In this document: positions 16,851 to 28,351 of the stretch, piece after piece
Layout: each line of letters opens with the position of its first letter
How positions within the stretch are numbered: position 1 is the first letter of the stretch
Notes under the pieces: generated by a model
Databases searched by the model: none
What the model saw: the letters and a program-made list of their open reading frames with translations, nothing else
Told to the model about the DNA's origin: nothing
Translations under genes and position numbers: made by a program
Source: Acidobacteriota bacterium
GTDB taxonomy: Bacteria > Acidobacteriota > Blastocatellia > RBC074
Length of the DNA stretch: 33,416 nt
Direction of reading: 5' to 3'
NCBI GenBank assembly: GCA_022072205.1
Contig: JAJVID010000220.1
Span: 1 to 33,416 of the forward strand

Positions 16851-17211
16851 ACGCCTCTCCTTGTGTCGCCAAAAATTTGATACAGGGCGAGTCGCTCTTG
16901 ATCCTGACCACACCCAGATAGGCTTTGATTTGAGAGCGCGAGCGATCCGGCAGAAAATTTATCGCGATTACTCGGACAATGCGGTTTTCCACTTGATCCG
17001 TGGCGATGAAATGTGGATCATCGCCCTTCCCAAAACAGAACGAATTGAAAAGTCGGTCATCGCAGCCGTCAGGATTGAAAGAAAACTCTCGTAGCCCTTT
17101 CCCGCGTTCGGGCGGTGTCTTTAGCCAACTCACGCTGCTGCCCCGATGCGGTCGTCGCAAATTCTTTCCCCCAATTCTCAACCAGCTTATCGAACCAAAC
17201 CGGAGGTGTGT
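16818..17211 (+). other. Unassigned segment between Rhs remnant and Crp gene
   Basis: About 390 bp without a recognisable gene. A plus-strand frame at 16831-17094 (87 residues, ending VIAAVRIERKLS) and an overlapping minus-strand frame at 16834-17181 are both open; neither has a good ribosome site or a recognisable family. The segment may be decayed mobile DNA. The last part, before GGAGGTG at 17202, should hold the regulator's promoter, but no clear one is seen. Confidence 0.3.
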
Positions 17212-17946
17212 ATGAAGTCGTCTTCAGCTTTTTCGGGATGGGAAATGGCGCAGGGGTTCTCAGCAGTTCAATCAGTAAACGCCAAAGCTACTCTGTACTG
17301 GCAAGGCTCTCAACCGCAATCAGTGATCTTCATCGAAACCGGCTGGGTCAAGCTCGTCCGGGTGGAAGAGAACGGGCGGCAAAGGATCACCGCGCTGCAT
17401 CCGCCGGGATCGCTTCTCGGCGTGGCGGAGTCGGTTGCCGAGCTAAACCATCCTGAAACGGCTGTCGCGCTGTGCTCGTGCCGTCTTCACTCGATCACGG
17501 CCCCGGCGTTCCTCAATCTCGTCACAACCGACTTGCGACTCTCCGCGCAAATCGCACGCGCCCTCAGCCGGTGGAGCTACGTCCGCGACATCTGCTCGAC
17601 GCAAACGGGCAGCGTCTCTCCACAACTGCGCTTGCAGCAATTGATGTGGCAATTGCTCCGGGTGCAGAGCCGTGATGGCGAAACCGGGAACGGACAGCGG
17701 GAAGGGACTCGGCTGCTCGCGCCTGTGGAATACCAGGAGCTTGCGCAAATGCTCGGCGTCTCTCCTGAACACTTCAGCCGAATGCTCGGAAGCCTGGAGA
17801 AGGAAGACATCCTACGCCGCGACAAAGGCTGGCTGGTCTTCTTCAACCTCAAATGGCTATGGCGCGCGCCGGAGGTCGAAGATGTGATCAAACCCGATCA
17901 GTGTCGGCCCAGTCAGTTTATGCGGGCCGATCCGGTTTGTGCTTGA
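17212..17946 (+). CDS. Crp/Fnr-family transcriptional regulator
   Basis: 244 residues from the ATG at 17212, chosen for the strong GGAGGTG 5 nt upstream. N-terminal cyclic-nucleotide-binding-like beta barrel (about 10-110: SVIFIETGWVKLVR, HPPGSLLG), dimerisation helix (about 110-130), C-terminal Crp-type winged helix (about 138-212; recognition region YQELAQMLGVSPEHFSRMLGSLEKEDIL). It lacks the Fnr N-terminal cysteine cluster, so oxygen sensing through FeS is unlikely; the effector is unknown. A fossil of a paralogue lies at the head of the Rhs gene 4 kb upstream, so Crp-type genes flank the Rhs module. Target genes cannot be told. Confidence 0.9.
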   Translation: MKSSSAFSGWEMAQGFSAVQSVNAKATLYWQGSQPQSVIFIETGWVKLVRVEENGRQRITALHPPGSLLGVAESVAELNHPETAVALCSCRLHSITAPAFLNLVTTDLRLSAQIARALSRWSYVRDICSTQTGSVSPQLRLQQLMWQLLRVQSRDGETGNGQREGTRLLAPVEYQELAQMLGVSPEHFSRMLGSLEKEDILRRDKGWLVFFNLKWLWRAPEVEDVIKPDQCRPSQFMRADPVCA

Positions 17947-17985
17947 TCGGGATCGGGGACAAGCGGGGTCGGTCGGGAAAAGTGA

Positions 17986-18021
17986 GGGGCGCGAACCAAA
18001 AGCGATCCGCGCCCCGGTTTT
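17986..18021 (+). terminator. Terminator between convergent regulator and aceE
   Basis: GGGGCGCG (17986-17993) pairs with CGCGCCCC (18008-18015), 14-nt loop, followed by GGTTTT. It lies 40 bp after the regulator stop; the minus-strand aceE ends 16 bp beyond and may share it. Confidence 0.6.
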
Positions 18022-18036
18022 GAATTGATGCGGGCC

Positions 18037-20748
<2,712 letters not shown>

Positions 20749-21173
20749 TGTCTTTCTTAATCCTTCGTTGCGTATTTGTCATTGCGTCCGGCCGCACTTC
20801 AGCAGCTTAATGCGCGCCTCCGCAATCGTTCAATGTCACATCAATTGAAATTGAAGCTGATGTCATTTTGGTCTGACTATGAGAGCAGTAGGCCGATACT
20901 ATAGCTTAAATGCGCCGCTTAGTCGAAGCGTGAAAGGAATTGGGGTGTACGAAGTGAAAGTTGGTAGGAAGGGGATCAAATCAGGCATAGTTCCGTGAAG
21001 CAATAAAATCAACGGAATGGAGTGATCTGAAATGTCTTTGAGCGAGAAGATACTTGCATACCCAGGAGCGCGCTTGACTTTGACCTGCTCCCTCGCGCGC
21101 GCTAGCAATCTAAACCCTGAGCCGGTAAACTGCGCGCATTCGTAATTCAAATTCACTAAATCAAAGGTGGGAC
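20749..21173. promoter_or_regulatory. Divergent intergenic region, aceE / oxidoreductase
   Basis: 425 bp, AT-richer than the coding regions, between divergent genes, so it must hold both promoters. For the plus-strand gene TTGACC (21080-21085), 17-bp spacer, TAGCAA (21103-21108) is a possible but weak promoter. No convincing aceE promoter is recognised. An 85-codon minus-strand frame at 20899-21156 has no support as a gene. Confidence 0.4.
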
Positions 21174-22415
21174 ATGGAAAACAACAAGATCAGTCGTCGC
21201 GCGTTCGTGTCGGCTTCGGCGGCCTCAATCGTGGCCACAGCGGCGAGCGCAAAAAGAGTTCTGGGCGCAAACAATCGCCTTCGAGTCGGAATTATCGGTT
21301 GCGGAGGTTTGGCGCAGGGAGCGCACATCCCTTCGCTGATGAGGATGGCGGAGACGGACAACGTCGAGATAGCCGCAGTCTGCGACGTTTATCAGAAACG
21401 TCTCGATCAGGCGGCCACCAAAACAGGCGCAAAGGCGATCAAGAATTATCACGAACTGCTCGATCAGAAAGATATTGATTACGTCGCTGTCGTCACGCCG
21501 GAACACTGGCACGCGCGGATGACGCTGGACGCGGCGGACGCGGGCAAACACATCTACTGCGAGAAACCGATGACCTGGTCAATCGAGCAGGCCAAACAGG
21601 TCGTCAAAAAAATCCAGCAGACCAAAGTCAAAATGCAGGTCGGCGTGCAGGGGATGTCCGACGACTCTTACGAGACCGCGCAGAAATACGTCAAGGAAGG
21701 CAAGCTGGGCCGCGTCGTGCAAGCCCAGATTGATTACTCGCGCAATCACAAACGCGACTTCTGGGTGAGCGACGAGCCGGACAAAGACGTTCGACCGGGC
21801 GAGAACCTGGACTGGAACGCGTTTCTGGGGCCGGCGCCGAAACGCCCATTCGATCTCGATCGTTTTCTGCACTGGCGGCGCTACTGGGATTATTCCGGCG
21901 GCATCGCGACCGACCTCTTCGTCCATCGCATCACGCGCATTATTCGCGCGCTCGATTTGAAATTCCCGAACCGCGTCGTCGCCGTCGGCGGCAAGTGGGA
22001 ATTTCGCGACAGCGCGGCGGAGATTCCGGACACGTTCGATATGATGCTGGATTATCCCGAAGGCCTCTCGGTCGTCGTGCTCTCTTCGATGGCGAACGAC
22101 ACTCCCATCCCGCACGTGTTGCGCGGTCACGAAGCGACACTCGAATTCACGCGCGACGGCTTCGTCATTCGCCCACAAGGGCGATTCAACAAAGAGGGCG
22201 ACAAGACGGAGATCGTTCACAAAAAGAGCGGTGGCGAAGACATCCTGCTGCATCACCGCAACCTGCAAAACGCCATCCGCAACGGCGATGCTTTGAAATG
22301 CGACGTGATGACCGGATATTACGGCGTGGTGGCCGTGAGGCTGGCAATCGAATCGTACCGCAAGAGCAAATACATGAAGTGGGACGCGCGGCGCGAGAAG
22401 GCTGTCGAGGCATAA
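21174..22415 (+). CDS. Tat-exported Gfo/Idh/MocA-family oxidoreductase
   Basis: 413 residues. N-terminal twin-arginine signal (S7-R8-R9-A-F then a hydrophobic Ala-rich stretch to about residue 31), meaning export folded, probably with bound NAD(P). Rossmann domain begins [15 protein letters not shown] (about 37-51); the family's catalytic EKP motif is present ([11 protein letters not shown], near residue 129). The C-terminal alpha/beta domain holds [12 protein letters not shown]. These enzymes oxidise or reduce sugars, inositols or their derivatives. GGTGGG lies 3-9 nt before the ATG. No operon partner follows; a hairpin ends transcription. Substrate unknown; exported members of this type are common in polysaccharide-degrading bacteria. 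Confidence 0.93.
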   Translation: MENNKISRRAFVSASAASIVATAASAKRVLGANNRLRVGIIGCGGLAQGAHIPSLMRMAETDNVEIAAVCDVYQKRLDQAATKTGAKAIKNYHELLDQKDIDYVAVVTPEHWHARMTLDAADAGKHIYCEKPMTWSIEQAKQVVKKIQQTKVKMQVGVQGMSDDSYETAQKYVKEGKLGRVVQAQIDYSRNHKRDFWVSDEPDKDVRPGENLDWNAFLGPAPKRPFDLDRFLHWRRYWDYSGGIATDLFVHRITRIIRALDLKFPNRVVAVGGKWEFRDSAAEIPDTFDMMLDYPEGLSVVVLSSMANDTPIPHVLRGHEATLEFTRDGFVIRPQGRFNKEGDKTEIVHKKSGGEDILLHHRNLQNAIRNGDALKCDVMTGYYGVVAVRLAIESYRKSKYMKWDARREKAVEA

Positions 22416-22455
22416 GGCGCATCGGCGCAATGGCGTTAAGTTTCACGCGGACAAG

Positions 22456-22506
22456 CGCGAAGCTATGGGGTACGGCGGGTTCGACGCCATTTCCCATAGC
22501 TTCGCG
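22456..22506. terminator. Long palindromic hairpin between convergent genes
   Basis: Perfect 14-bp arms (22456-22469 with 22493-22506; CGCGAAGCTATGGG) around a 23-nt loop that itself holds GGCG/CGCC. No long T-tract follows. It lies between the convergent oxidoreductase and MprF-like genes and probably terminates both; it could also be a dispersed palindromic element. Confidence 0.6.
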
Positions 22507-22550
22507 TTGATTTGGATGTTTGCGTAGAGTCCGCGGGACGGCCCTGGCTC

Positions 22551-23636
22551 TCATCGGTTTTTTTCAATCAGCCAGCCGATTTCGGTTCGCGCGGCTTTCA
22601 GGATGGCGCGGCTGATGGCGCTGATTGGTGAGCTTTGAGTGAACGCGGCTGCGACGGCGTAAAGCGTCAACGGCGAGAAACGCGATTCGTTGGCGATGGC
22701 GAACACCGGTTCCCAGCGCTCCGGCTGAAACTTGGCTTTGAAGGCGTCGAGTCCGTCGAAATTATAGAACCTGCGTCCGTGCGCGCGCACCCAGCCGAGC
22801 AGGAACCGCAACCAGACAGGGTTCGGCGCAGGCTCGACAACAGCTCGGCTCGATAGCGGCGAAAGGCCGAGCGTCACAAATTCGCCGCCGTCCGCGGCCA
22901 TCGCTCTGACCGCCGCGTCAATCAACAACTCACTCACTCCGTTGACGGCTCGTTCGCCCCGGATGATCTGCTCGATCAGCCACCCGCCGCGTTGCGGAAT
23001 GGGCGAGGCGACTACGAAGCCTACAATCTCGCCATTCATCTCCGCTACGAAGACGCGGCGATCATACAGCCGCGCCAGCGTCATCGGTTCGACCAGGAAA
23101 TGAAGAATGGGGAAAGCCCGCGTCGAGAGCCATTCGCGCAAACATCGCAGCAGCGCGGGATCGGAGCCGGCCTTTGCCGGCGGCCATTCGCTGACCGTCA
23201 CCGATTTGTTGCGCGCGCGATTCAGTTGCGCTTTCAGCGAGGCGTGATGCTTGAAAATATTGGGCCAGAGGCGCGGCTGCCAGACGGGTTGCGCACCCAG
23301 CAGCGCCATCGAGTGCCGAGGCGAATCGCGCAATAAATTTTCGAGACGCGATTCAGCGCAGAAATAACAAACGCGCATACCGGCAGCCGCCGATTCGCGC
23401 TCGAATTCATCAACAACTGACTCCAGCCTATCCTCGGCGCAAACCGGCGCGCCAGCGACGACGCGGACGTTGTAGTGTTGCGCAAAACCGATGACCGTGT
23501 CGCCCTCTTTGGAAAACCAGTGTGAGATGCCGGGATTGATTATCTGGTAGGCGGTCGAGTTCCAACCGTAGCGCAGCACAAGATCGCGCGCGCGTTGTGG
23601 CAATGAGGAGTCCTGATTGGCCCGTTCGTCAATCAC
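22551..23636 (-). CDS. DUF2156 / MprF C-terminal-domain-like protein
   Basis: 361 residues from a GTG at 23636 whose GTGA overlaps the stop of the lactonase gene; the frame is open to 23852 but that part lies inside the lactonase gene and is Arg-rich, non-protein-like. Matches the soluble domain of phosphatidylglycerol lysyltransferases (DUF2156): two GNAT-like halves, with FAQHYNVRVVAGAPVC, VFVAEMNGEIVGFVVASPI and the hallmark FYNFDGLDAFKAKFQPERWEPVF near the C-terminus. MprF moves aminoacyl groups from aminoacyl-tRNA to lipids; this one has no membrane flippase domain, so its acceptor is unknown. Confidence 0.85.
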   Translation of the reverse strand: MIDERANQDSSLPQRARDLVLRYGWNSTAYQIINPGISHWFSKEGDTVIGFAQHYNVRVVAGAPVCAEDRLESVVDEFERESAAAGMRVCYFCAESRLENLLRDSPRHSMALLGAQPVWQPRLWPNIFKHHASLKAQLNRARNKSVTVSEWPPAKAGSDPALLRCLREWLSTRAFPILHFLVEPMTLARLYDRRVFVAEMNGEIVGFVVASPIPQRGGWLIEQIIRGERAVNGVSELLIDAAVRAMAADGGEFVTLGLSPLSSRAVVEPAPNPVWLRFLLGWVRAHGRRFYNFDGLDAFKAKFQPERWEPVFAIANESRFSPLTLYAVAAAFTQSSPISAISRAILKAARTEIGWLIEKNR

Positions 23637-24532
23637 CCTGCGAATTCCCGCATCGGCAGTCCACGCACACCCGGACGGCATTTGAAGACGCTGCCGGCGA
23701 GAGGCTCGGCGGCGAGTTTCTCCGCGCTCAGCCGTGTGCGCGCCGAAGTGATGTAAAGAGTCCCGAAATCTTCTCCGCCGAAAACGCACGAGGTCGGACG
23801 CGAAACCGGGACTTTGATTTCCGCCATTTCTTCGCCGGTGCGCGGATTCCACCGGCAGACGTGGCCGCCGTCCCAGTGCGCGATCCAGAGCATTCCCTCT
23901 TCGTCAATCGTCATCCCATCCGGATAGCCCATCTCGCTTGCGGGAACCGTGATCACCGTGCGTGGATTGGCGATCTCGCCCGAAGCTTTGTCGTAATCGT
24001 AGGCCACGACTTTCTGCGCAGGCGAGTCAATGTAGTACATCGTGCGCTCGTCCTCGGTCCACGCCAGCCCGTTTGAAATCCACACGCCGGGAATTTTCAA
24101 CTCGACGCGATGATCGGCGCCGAGGCAATAAAGATTGCCCTTGCCCGCGCCGTTGTCTTCATCCAGCGCCAGCGTGCCCGCCCAGAATCTCCCCGCCGGA
24201 TCACACTTGCCGTCGTTGAAGCGATTGTCCGGCAGATGAGACTCGGCGTCGGCGATCGGAGTTATCTCGCCGGTCTCAGGATCGAGCGTAGCGAAACCGC
24301 TCTTCAACGCGAGGACGAGGCCGCCCGATTTTCTGACGGCGAGCGAGCCGACGAACTGCCCGACATTGATGGCTCCGTGATCGCGCGCGACGGGGTCGTA
24401 AAGGTGTACCGCGAAACCTTCAATGTCCACCCAGATCAGCCGCCGCGCGCGGGCGTCCCAGACCGGCCCTTCGCCGAGCAGCGACTGGCTTTCGTATTCG
24501 AGTTCCGCAGTGAGAATCGTTTCAGCTTTCAT
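23633..24532 (-). CDS. SMP-30/gluconolactonase-family protein
   Basis: 299 residues from the ATG at 24532 (MKAETILTAELEYESQ). An earlier in-frame start at 24574 is rejected because it would translate part of the palindrome at 24566-24593. Six-bladed beta-propeller; the metal site residues are visible: E21 (LLGEGPVWD), N in VWISNGLAWTEDE, and D in PDGMTIDEEGMLWIAHW. Family members hydrolyse sugar lactones such as gluconolactone. Cytoplasmic, no signal peptide. It lies after a MFS transporter on the same strand (80-bp gap with hairpin) and overlaps the MprF-like gene by 4 bp, so uptake and lactone hydrolysis may be linked. Confidence 0.93.
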   Translation of the reverse strand: MKAETILTAELEYESQSLLGEGPVWDARARRLIWVDIEGFAVHLYDPVARDHGAINVGQFVGSLAVRKSGGLVLALKSGFATLDPETGEITPIADAESHLPDNRFNDGKCDPAGRFWAGTLALDEDNGAGKGNLYCLGADHRVELKIPGVWISNGLAWTEDERTMYYIDSPAQKVVAYDYDKASGEIANPRTVITVPASEMGYPDGMTIDEEGMLWIAHWDGGHVCRWNPRTGEEMAEIKVPVSRPTSCVFGGEDFGTLYITSARTRLSAEKLAAEPLAGSVFKCRPGVRGLPMREFAG

Positions 24533-24565
24533 AGCCGTACTATTTTTGATCAATCGCTGATGAGC

Positions 24566-24593
24566 GTAGCGCAACCTCGACAGGTTGCGCTAC
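24566..24593. repeat. Perfect palindromic hairpin (12-bp arms)
   Basis: GTAGCGCAACCT (24566-24577), loop CGAC, AGGTTGCGCTAC (24582-24593), then TTTT on the plus strand. It sits in the 80-bp gap between transporter and lactonase. In the direction of transcription here (minus) the T-tract precedes the stem, so it is not a standard terminator for the transporter; a dispersed palindromic element is possible. Confidence 0.7.
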
Positions 24594-24612
24594 TTTTCCG
24601 GCAAGTTCAATC

Positions 24613-26046
24613 TCAATCGGCGTAAGCTTCAGCCTTCTTTTCTGAAGCCGCCGCCGGTTTGTTTTTGAAGAGCAGGACGAACAGAACCAAAATCGCGGCG
24701 GCGAAGATCGCCGGTTTGGCCCAGAGCGGCTTCCACTCGATGGCTTTCAGCGCCGCGATCCCCTTCTCGTTCTTCTCGGCTTCAACTTGTTTCATTTGCG
24801 CTTCGATTGCCGCGCGGTCAGCAGGGATTGCGGTCGCCAGCCTGTTTTTTAGCAGATCGAGTTCGGCGCTTTTATCAACCATCTGCTGGTTCAGCGCTCT
24901 GGCGGTTTCAGGCGTGTATTGCGTTTCAATGTATCCGGCCACTTTCGCGCCAATGGCCATGCCTAAACCGAGCGTGAAGAGGACGAGCAATCCTTGCGCC
25001 TGCGCGCGAATATGCTTGGGCGCAATCTGGTCGGTGTATATCTGGCCGGTGACAAAGAAAAAGTCGTAGCAGATGCCATGGAGCACAATGCCTACAATGA
25101 TCATCCAGCGCACTTCGTCAGGAGCGCCGAGCGAAAACAGGGCATAGCGGACGACCCAGGCCAGCATTCCCATCGCCAGCATCCATTTGACTCCGAGCCG
25201 GCGGAAAAAGAACGGCATCACGATCATGAAGATAATTTCGGCCATCTGCCCGAATGACATCACCAGGCCGATGACATCGCCGAAGCCGACTTTGGTCGCA
25301 ATGTCGCCGAGGCCGGCCACTTTTTGGAACTGCAGCATTTCAACCACGCGGCTGGTAATCTGGTAATAAAAAGCCAGCGGGATACAGATCAAAAATGACG
25401 CCGCCATAAATGTCAGGTAGTTGCGGTCTTTCAAAAGCACAAGAGCGTCAAGTCCCAGAATCTGTCGCGCTGAAACCGAGCCAGTCTGTGTCGGAGGTGT
25501 GTGAGGCAGGGCAAAGCTGAACAGGCCTAGCGCGAGCGCCGCGGCAGTCGTCAAATAGAACATATTGATCTTGGTGCCCCATCCAAGCCAGCTCAGCAGC
25601 AGCCCGGCAATGATCCAACCAATGGTTCCCAGCACGCGGATGCTCGGAAATTCTTTCTCCGGATCGGCGATGTTCCGCATGGCGAGAGTATTGGCCAACG
25701 CCAGCGTCGGAAAGTAGGTCAACTGATAACCGAAGATGGTGATGATAATGGCCGCGGGCGAGGCCTTCTGCGCCATCAACGTTGTGGCGAAAAGCATGAT
25801 CGCCGCACCAAGCAGGTGCATCGCGCCCAGCACGCGTTGTGCTGCGAAGAAGCGGTCGGCGATCATTCCGACGAAGAAAGGAGAGATGACCCCGGCGATC
25901 GGCCCGACGGCGAAGACCCAACCGATGTGGTCACCAGTAAAACCGATCTCCTTCAGATAATTCGGCGCCGTCACGTACCACGCGCCCCAGACGAAGAACT
26001 GGACGAACATCATCACGGAAAGTTGCAGGCGAAGTTTCAGATTCAT
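24613..26046 (-). CDS. MFS transporter, nucleoside:H+ symporter (NupG-like) family
   Basis: 477 residues with about 12 membrane segments. The N-terminus [25 protein letters not shown] and the loop [26 protein letters not shown] match the nucleoside:H+ symporter family of MFS proteins. These import nucleosides, or in related members sugars, with protons; the substrate is not certain here. A charged, Gln/Glu/Lys-rich helical insertion (about residues 385-435) precedes the last membrane helix. It is divergent from the ROK kinase gene (183-bp shared gap), and the lactonase follows on the same strand, suggesting a carbohydrate or nucleoside uptake locus. Confidence 0.9.
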   Translation of the reverse strand: MNLKLRLQLSVMMFVQFFVWGAWYVTAPNYLKEIGFTGDHIGWVFAVGPIAGVISPFFVGMIADRFFAAQRVLGAMHLLGAAIMLFATTLMAQKASPAAIIITIFGYQLTYFPTLALANTLAMRNIADPEKEFPSIRVLGTIGWIIAGLLLSWLGWGTKINMFYLTTAAALALGLFSFALPHTPPTQTGSVSARQILGLDALVLLKDRNYLTFMAASFLICIPLAFYYQITSRVVEMLQFQKVAGLGDIATKVGFGDVIGLVMSFGQMAEIIFMIVMPFFFRRLGVKWMLAMGMLAWVVRYALFSLGAPDEVRWMIIVGIVLHGICYDFFFVTGQIYTDQIAPKHIRAQAQGLLVLFTLGLGMAIGAKVAGYIETQYTPETARALNQQMVDKSAELDLLKNRLATAIPADRAAIEAQMKQVEAEKNEKGIAALKAIEWKPLWAKPAIFAAAILVLFVLLFKNKPAAASEKKAEAYAD

Positions 26047-26158
26047 TGTCTATCTCGCTTTGCGTATTAAGTTGTGAACATTGCTTGCGGTTTGAAAAGA
26101 TGGCGCGGATTTTACAGGAGGTCACGTGGTTTAGGCGAGCGCTCGAACCTTAAAAATC

Positions 26159-26187
26159 TTGCCAAGCGCGTGCGGATTGGGTAAAAG
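26159..26187 (+). promoter_or_regulatory. Possible promoter of the ROK kinase gene
   Basis: TTGCCA (26159-26164), 17-bp spacer, TAAAAG (26182-26187), 42 bp before the ATG at 26230. Moderate matches only. Confidence 0.35.
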
Positions 26188-26229
26188 CAACACTGGAATC
26201 AAATCAAGTACGACAGGTTCAATTAACCT

Positions 26230-27216
26230 ATGACAAACAAAAAATTCTTTATCGGAATTGATCTGGGCGGCACGAATATCAAGGCCGCAATGGTGAACAC
26301 GGAGACTGGCGAGATTACGGCGACGCATTCTAGGCCGACACGCGCGCGCGAAGGTCACGACGCCGTCATCAGGGAGATGGCCGTTTTGATCGAAGAAATC
26401 GCCGCCGCCAGCAAAATCGCGAAGGACGAGGTGGGCGGCGTCGGCATCGGCATTCCGGGCGCGCTCGACCTTGATCGCGGGATGACGATTTTTCTGCCGA
26501 ATCTGCCGGACAACTGGCGCAACGTGCCGGTGCGCGATCAATTGTCGCAATTGACCGGTTTTCCCGTCGCGATACTCAACGACGCGCGCTCGATGACGCT
26601 CGGCGAATGGAAATTCGGCGCGGGTCGCGGTGTTGATACGGCTTGCTACACACTGGGCACCGGGATAGGCGGCGGGCTGGTCATTAACGGCAAGTTGCAT
26701 CTTGGGATCAAGGGATCGGCGGGAGAACTGGGTCACGTCAGCGTTGACCTGAACGGGCCGAAATGCGGTTGCGGCAGTTACGGCTGCATCGAGGCTTACG
26801 CTTCAGGCCCGGCTATCGCCGCGATGGGGATGAAAGCCGTCGTGCAGGGACGCAACACGACCATCGCTGAAATGTGTGAGAACGATTTGAACCGCATCAC
26901 GCCCGAATTGATTTGCGAAGCTGCAAGACGTGGTGACGGGGTCGCGCGCGAAATTTACGAATTCGCCGGAAAGATCATCGGCGCGGGCATCGCCAACGTG
27001 ATTACGGCTGTGACTCCGCGCCGGATCGTGATCGGCGGCGGCGTAGCGGCGGCGGGCGAATTGATCCTCGATCCGATTCGCCGCTCGATGCGCGCTCGCG
27101 TCTTTTTGGTTGATTCGCTCCAGGTCGAAGTCGTTCTGGCGCAGTTGGGCAACAACGCCGGGTTGATCGGCGCGGCGTTGTGGGCCAGAGAAACGATTTC
27201 ACAGGTTGGGCAATGA
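26230..27216 (+). CDS. ROK-family sugar kinase (glucokinase-like)
   Basis: 328 residues. ATP-binding phosphate-1 loop [15 protein letters not shown] (8-22), catalytic Asp in [28 protein letters not shown] phosphate-2, and the ROK zinc signature [28 protein letters not shown] with His and three Cys in place. Phosphorylates glucose or a related hexose; ROK members without DNA-binding domain, as here, are kinases rather than repressors. Cytoplasmic. No strong ribosome site is seen before the ATG. Its stop overlaps the start of the VanZ gene (ATGA), so these two are coupled, and it is divergent from a transporter. Confidence 0.94.
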   Translation: MTNKKFFIGIDLGGTNIKAAMVNTETGEITATHSRPTRAREGHDAVIREMAVLIEEIAAASKIAKDEVGGVGIGIPGALDLDRGMTIFLPNLPDNWRNVPVRDQLSQLTGFPVAILNDARSMTLGEWKFGAGRGVDTACYTLGTGIGGGLVINGKLHLGIKGSAGELGHVSVDLNGPKCGCGSYGCIEAYASGPAIAAMGMKAVVQGRNTTIAEMCENDLNRITPELICEAARRGDGVAREIYEFAGKIIGAGIANVITAVTPRRIVIGGGVAAAGELILDPIRRSMRARVFLVDSLQVEVVLAQLGNNAGLIGAALWARETISQVGQ

Positions 27217-27701
27217 TCGAAAGGATTGAACAGGCGAAGCCGCAATCGCTCTTCGCCCGCGTCTTGAAATACTGGGGGCCGCCGATAATCTGGATGTCGG
27301 CGATCTTCTATTTTTCGACCGACACTTTTTCGGGGGACAACACCGGCTCGTTGCTCTGGAAAATCTTCAGCTTCATCTATCCCGGAATCACGCAGGAGTT
27401 GTTCGACTCGATCCATTTTTACATCCGCAAAGGCGGGCATTTCACCGAATACGCGATTCTCGCGTTGCTGCTCTTTCGCGCCTTTCGTTCGGGCGGCGCC
27501 GAGCGATGGCGCTGGAAGTGGGCAGTCGGTTCTTTGCTGGTCGTGGTTTTGTACGCGTTGCTGGATGAATATCATCAGACATTCACGCGCCATCGTGTGG
27601 GTTCGGTCTATGACAGTTTGACTGACACTTCGGGCGCCGTGACGGCTCTGATTCTGTTAGGGCTGGTTAGGCGAAAGAGTGAAACGAAGCGGGAAGATTA
27701 A
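27213..27701 (+). CDS. VanZ-family membrane protein
   Basis: 162 residues from the ATG at 27213 that overlaps the kinase stop by 4 bp; the frame is open a little further upstream, inside the kinase gene, which is less likely. About four membrane segments. VanZ-like motifs are [17 protein letters not shown] and LLDEYHQTF followed by R-x-GS...D...D-x-GA. VanZ of the vancomycin cluster confers low-level teicoplanin resistance, but most homologues are uncharacterised membrane proteins, so no resistance is claimed. Its last 4 bp overlap the convergent small gene. Confidence 0.9.
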   Translation: MIERIEQAKPQSLFARVLKYWGPPIIWMSAIFYFSTDTFSGDNTGSLLWKIFSFIYPGITQELFDSIHFYIRKGGHFTEYAILALLLFRAFRSGGAERWRWKWAVGSLLVVVLYALLDEYHQTFTRHRVGSVYDSLTDTSGAVTALILLGLVRRKSETKRED

Positions 27702-28048
27702 CTTTCAGAATGTTCGATGCGGAGAGCTTTGACGGGCGAAGTGATGATGCGCTGTCCGCCCGCGCAGATTTCCATGCGCAAACCGACGCCCAGAAAACCC
27801 ATCTTCAGCATGCAGCCGCCGAAAGTTGATCCGCTGATAGTCGCTTCAATGGGTTCCTCGAAATAGCGCCCGCCCTGCACCAGGGCTTTGCCGGTTTCAG
27901 GATCAATCATGAAAATGAAATAGTCGTTATTGAGCGTGCGCGCGCAAACCATGTCAAAGGGAGCGAGCGTTCGCAAAGCGACGCCGTCCATCGAGTGGCT
28001 CAATTCAGTGAAGCCGTCCAGTGAACAATAGCGAGGAATGTTATGCAC
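27698..28048 (-). CDS. Conserved-looking hypothetical protein
   Basis: 116 residues; family not recognised. No signal peptide or membrane segment. It appears to be a compact beta-rich protein with FDMVCARTLNNDYFIFMIDPE (residues ~31-51) and GSTFGGCMLKMGFLGVGLRME (~73-93). The start at 28048 has a strong GGAGG about 6 nt upstream, and codon use is like its neighbours, so it is likely a real gene. It is convergent with, and overlaps by 4 bp, the VanZ gene. Confidence 0.7.
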   Translation of the reverse strand: MHNIPRYCSLDGFTELSHSMDGVALRTLAPFDMVCARTLNNDYFIFMIDPETGKALVQGGRYFEEPIEATISGSTFGGCMLKMGFLGVGLRMEICAGGQRIITSPVKALRIEHSES

Positions 28049-28351
28049 GCCCGCCTCCTAAACTTTTAGAACTTACCGCCAATCATGTTGTCTGGGTGGG
28101 GAACAGCGGCGCCGTTGATAATCAATTCGACTCGATGGTCAACGACGGCCTCAGTATCACCTACTGAATTACGGACGGTCAAGTTTCAAATGACGGCCCG
28201 AATCTTTGGCTCGATTCTAATTGCATGCCCGCAAAATTTTGCCGGGCATTGTTGGAGCTTTGTTTGAGAGTTCTGAGGCGCGCGCCTTCTGCTAAAATGC
28301 GTTGCGGCAATTCCCGATGCATTGAACAGGTTTCAAAACGAGGGATGCGTT
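28049..28351. promoter_or_regulatory. Divergent intergenic region before the patatin gene
   Basis: 303 bp between divergent genes. An extended -10 element TGCTAAAAT (28290-28298) lies 53 bp before the patatin ATG and is a likely promoter for it, without a clear -35. An inverted repeat (28226-28248: TGCCC-GCAAAA/TTTTGC-GGGCA with one extra base) lies upstream and could be an operator. No clear promoter for the minus-strand gene is recognised. Confidence 0.45.

Noticed and set aside
17212..17946. Assignment of the regulator as an oxygen-sensing Fnr
   Set aside because: The N-terminal cysteine cluster needed for the FeS centre is absent.
20899..21156. 85-codon minus-strand frame in the aceE upstream gap
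   Set aside because: No ribosome site, unlike neighbouring codon use, lies in an AT-rich divergent promoter region.
24533..24574. Upstream start of the lactonase at 24574
   Set aside because: It would translate part of a perfect palindrome; the family N-terminus begins at 24532.
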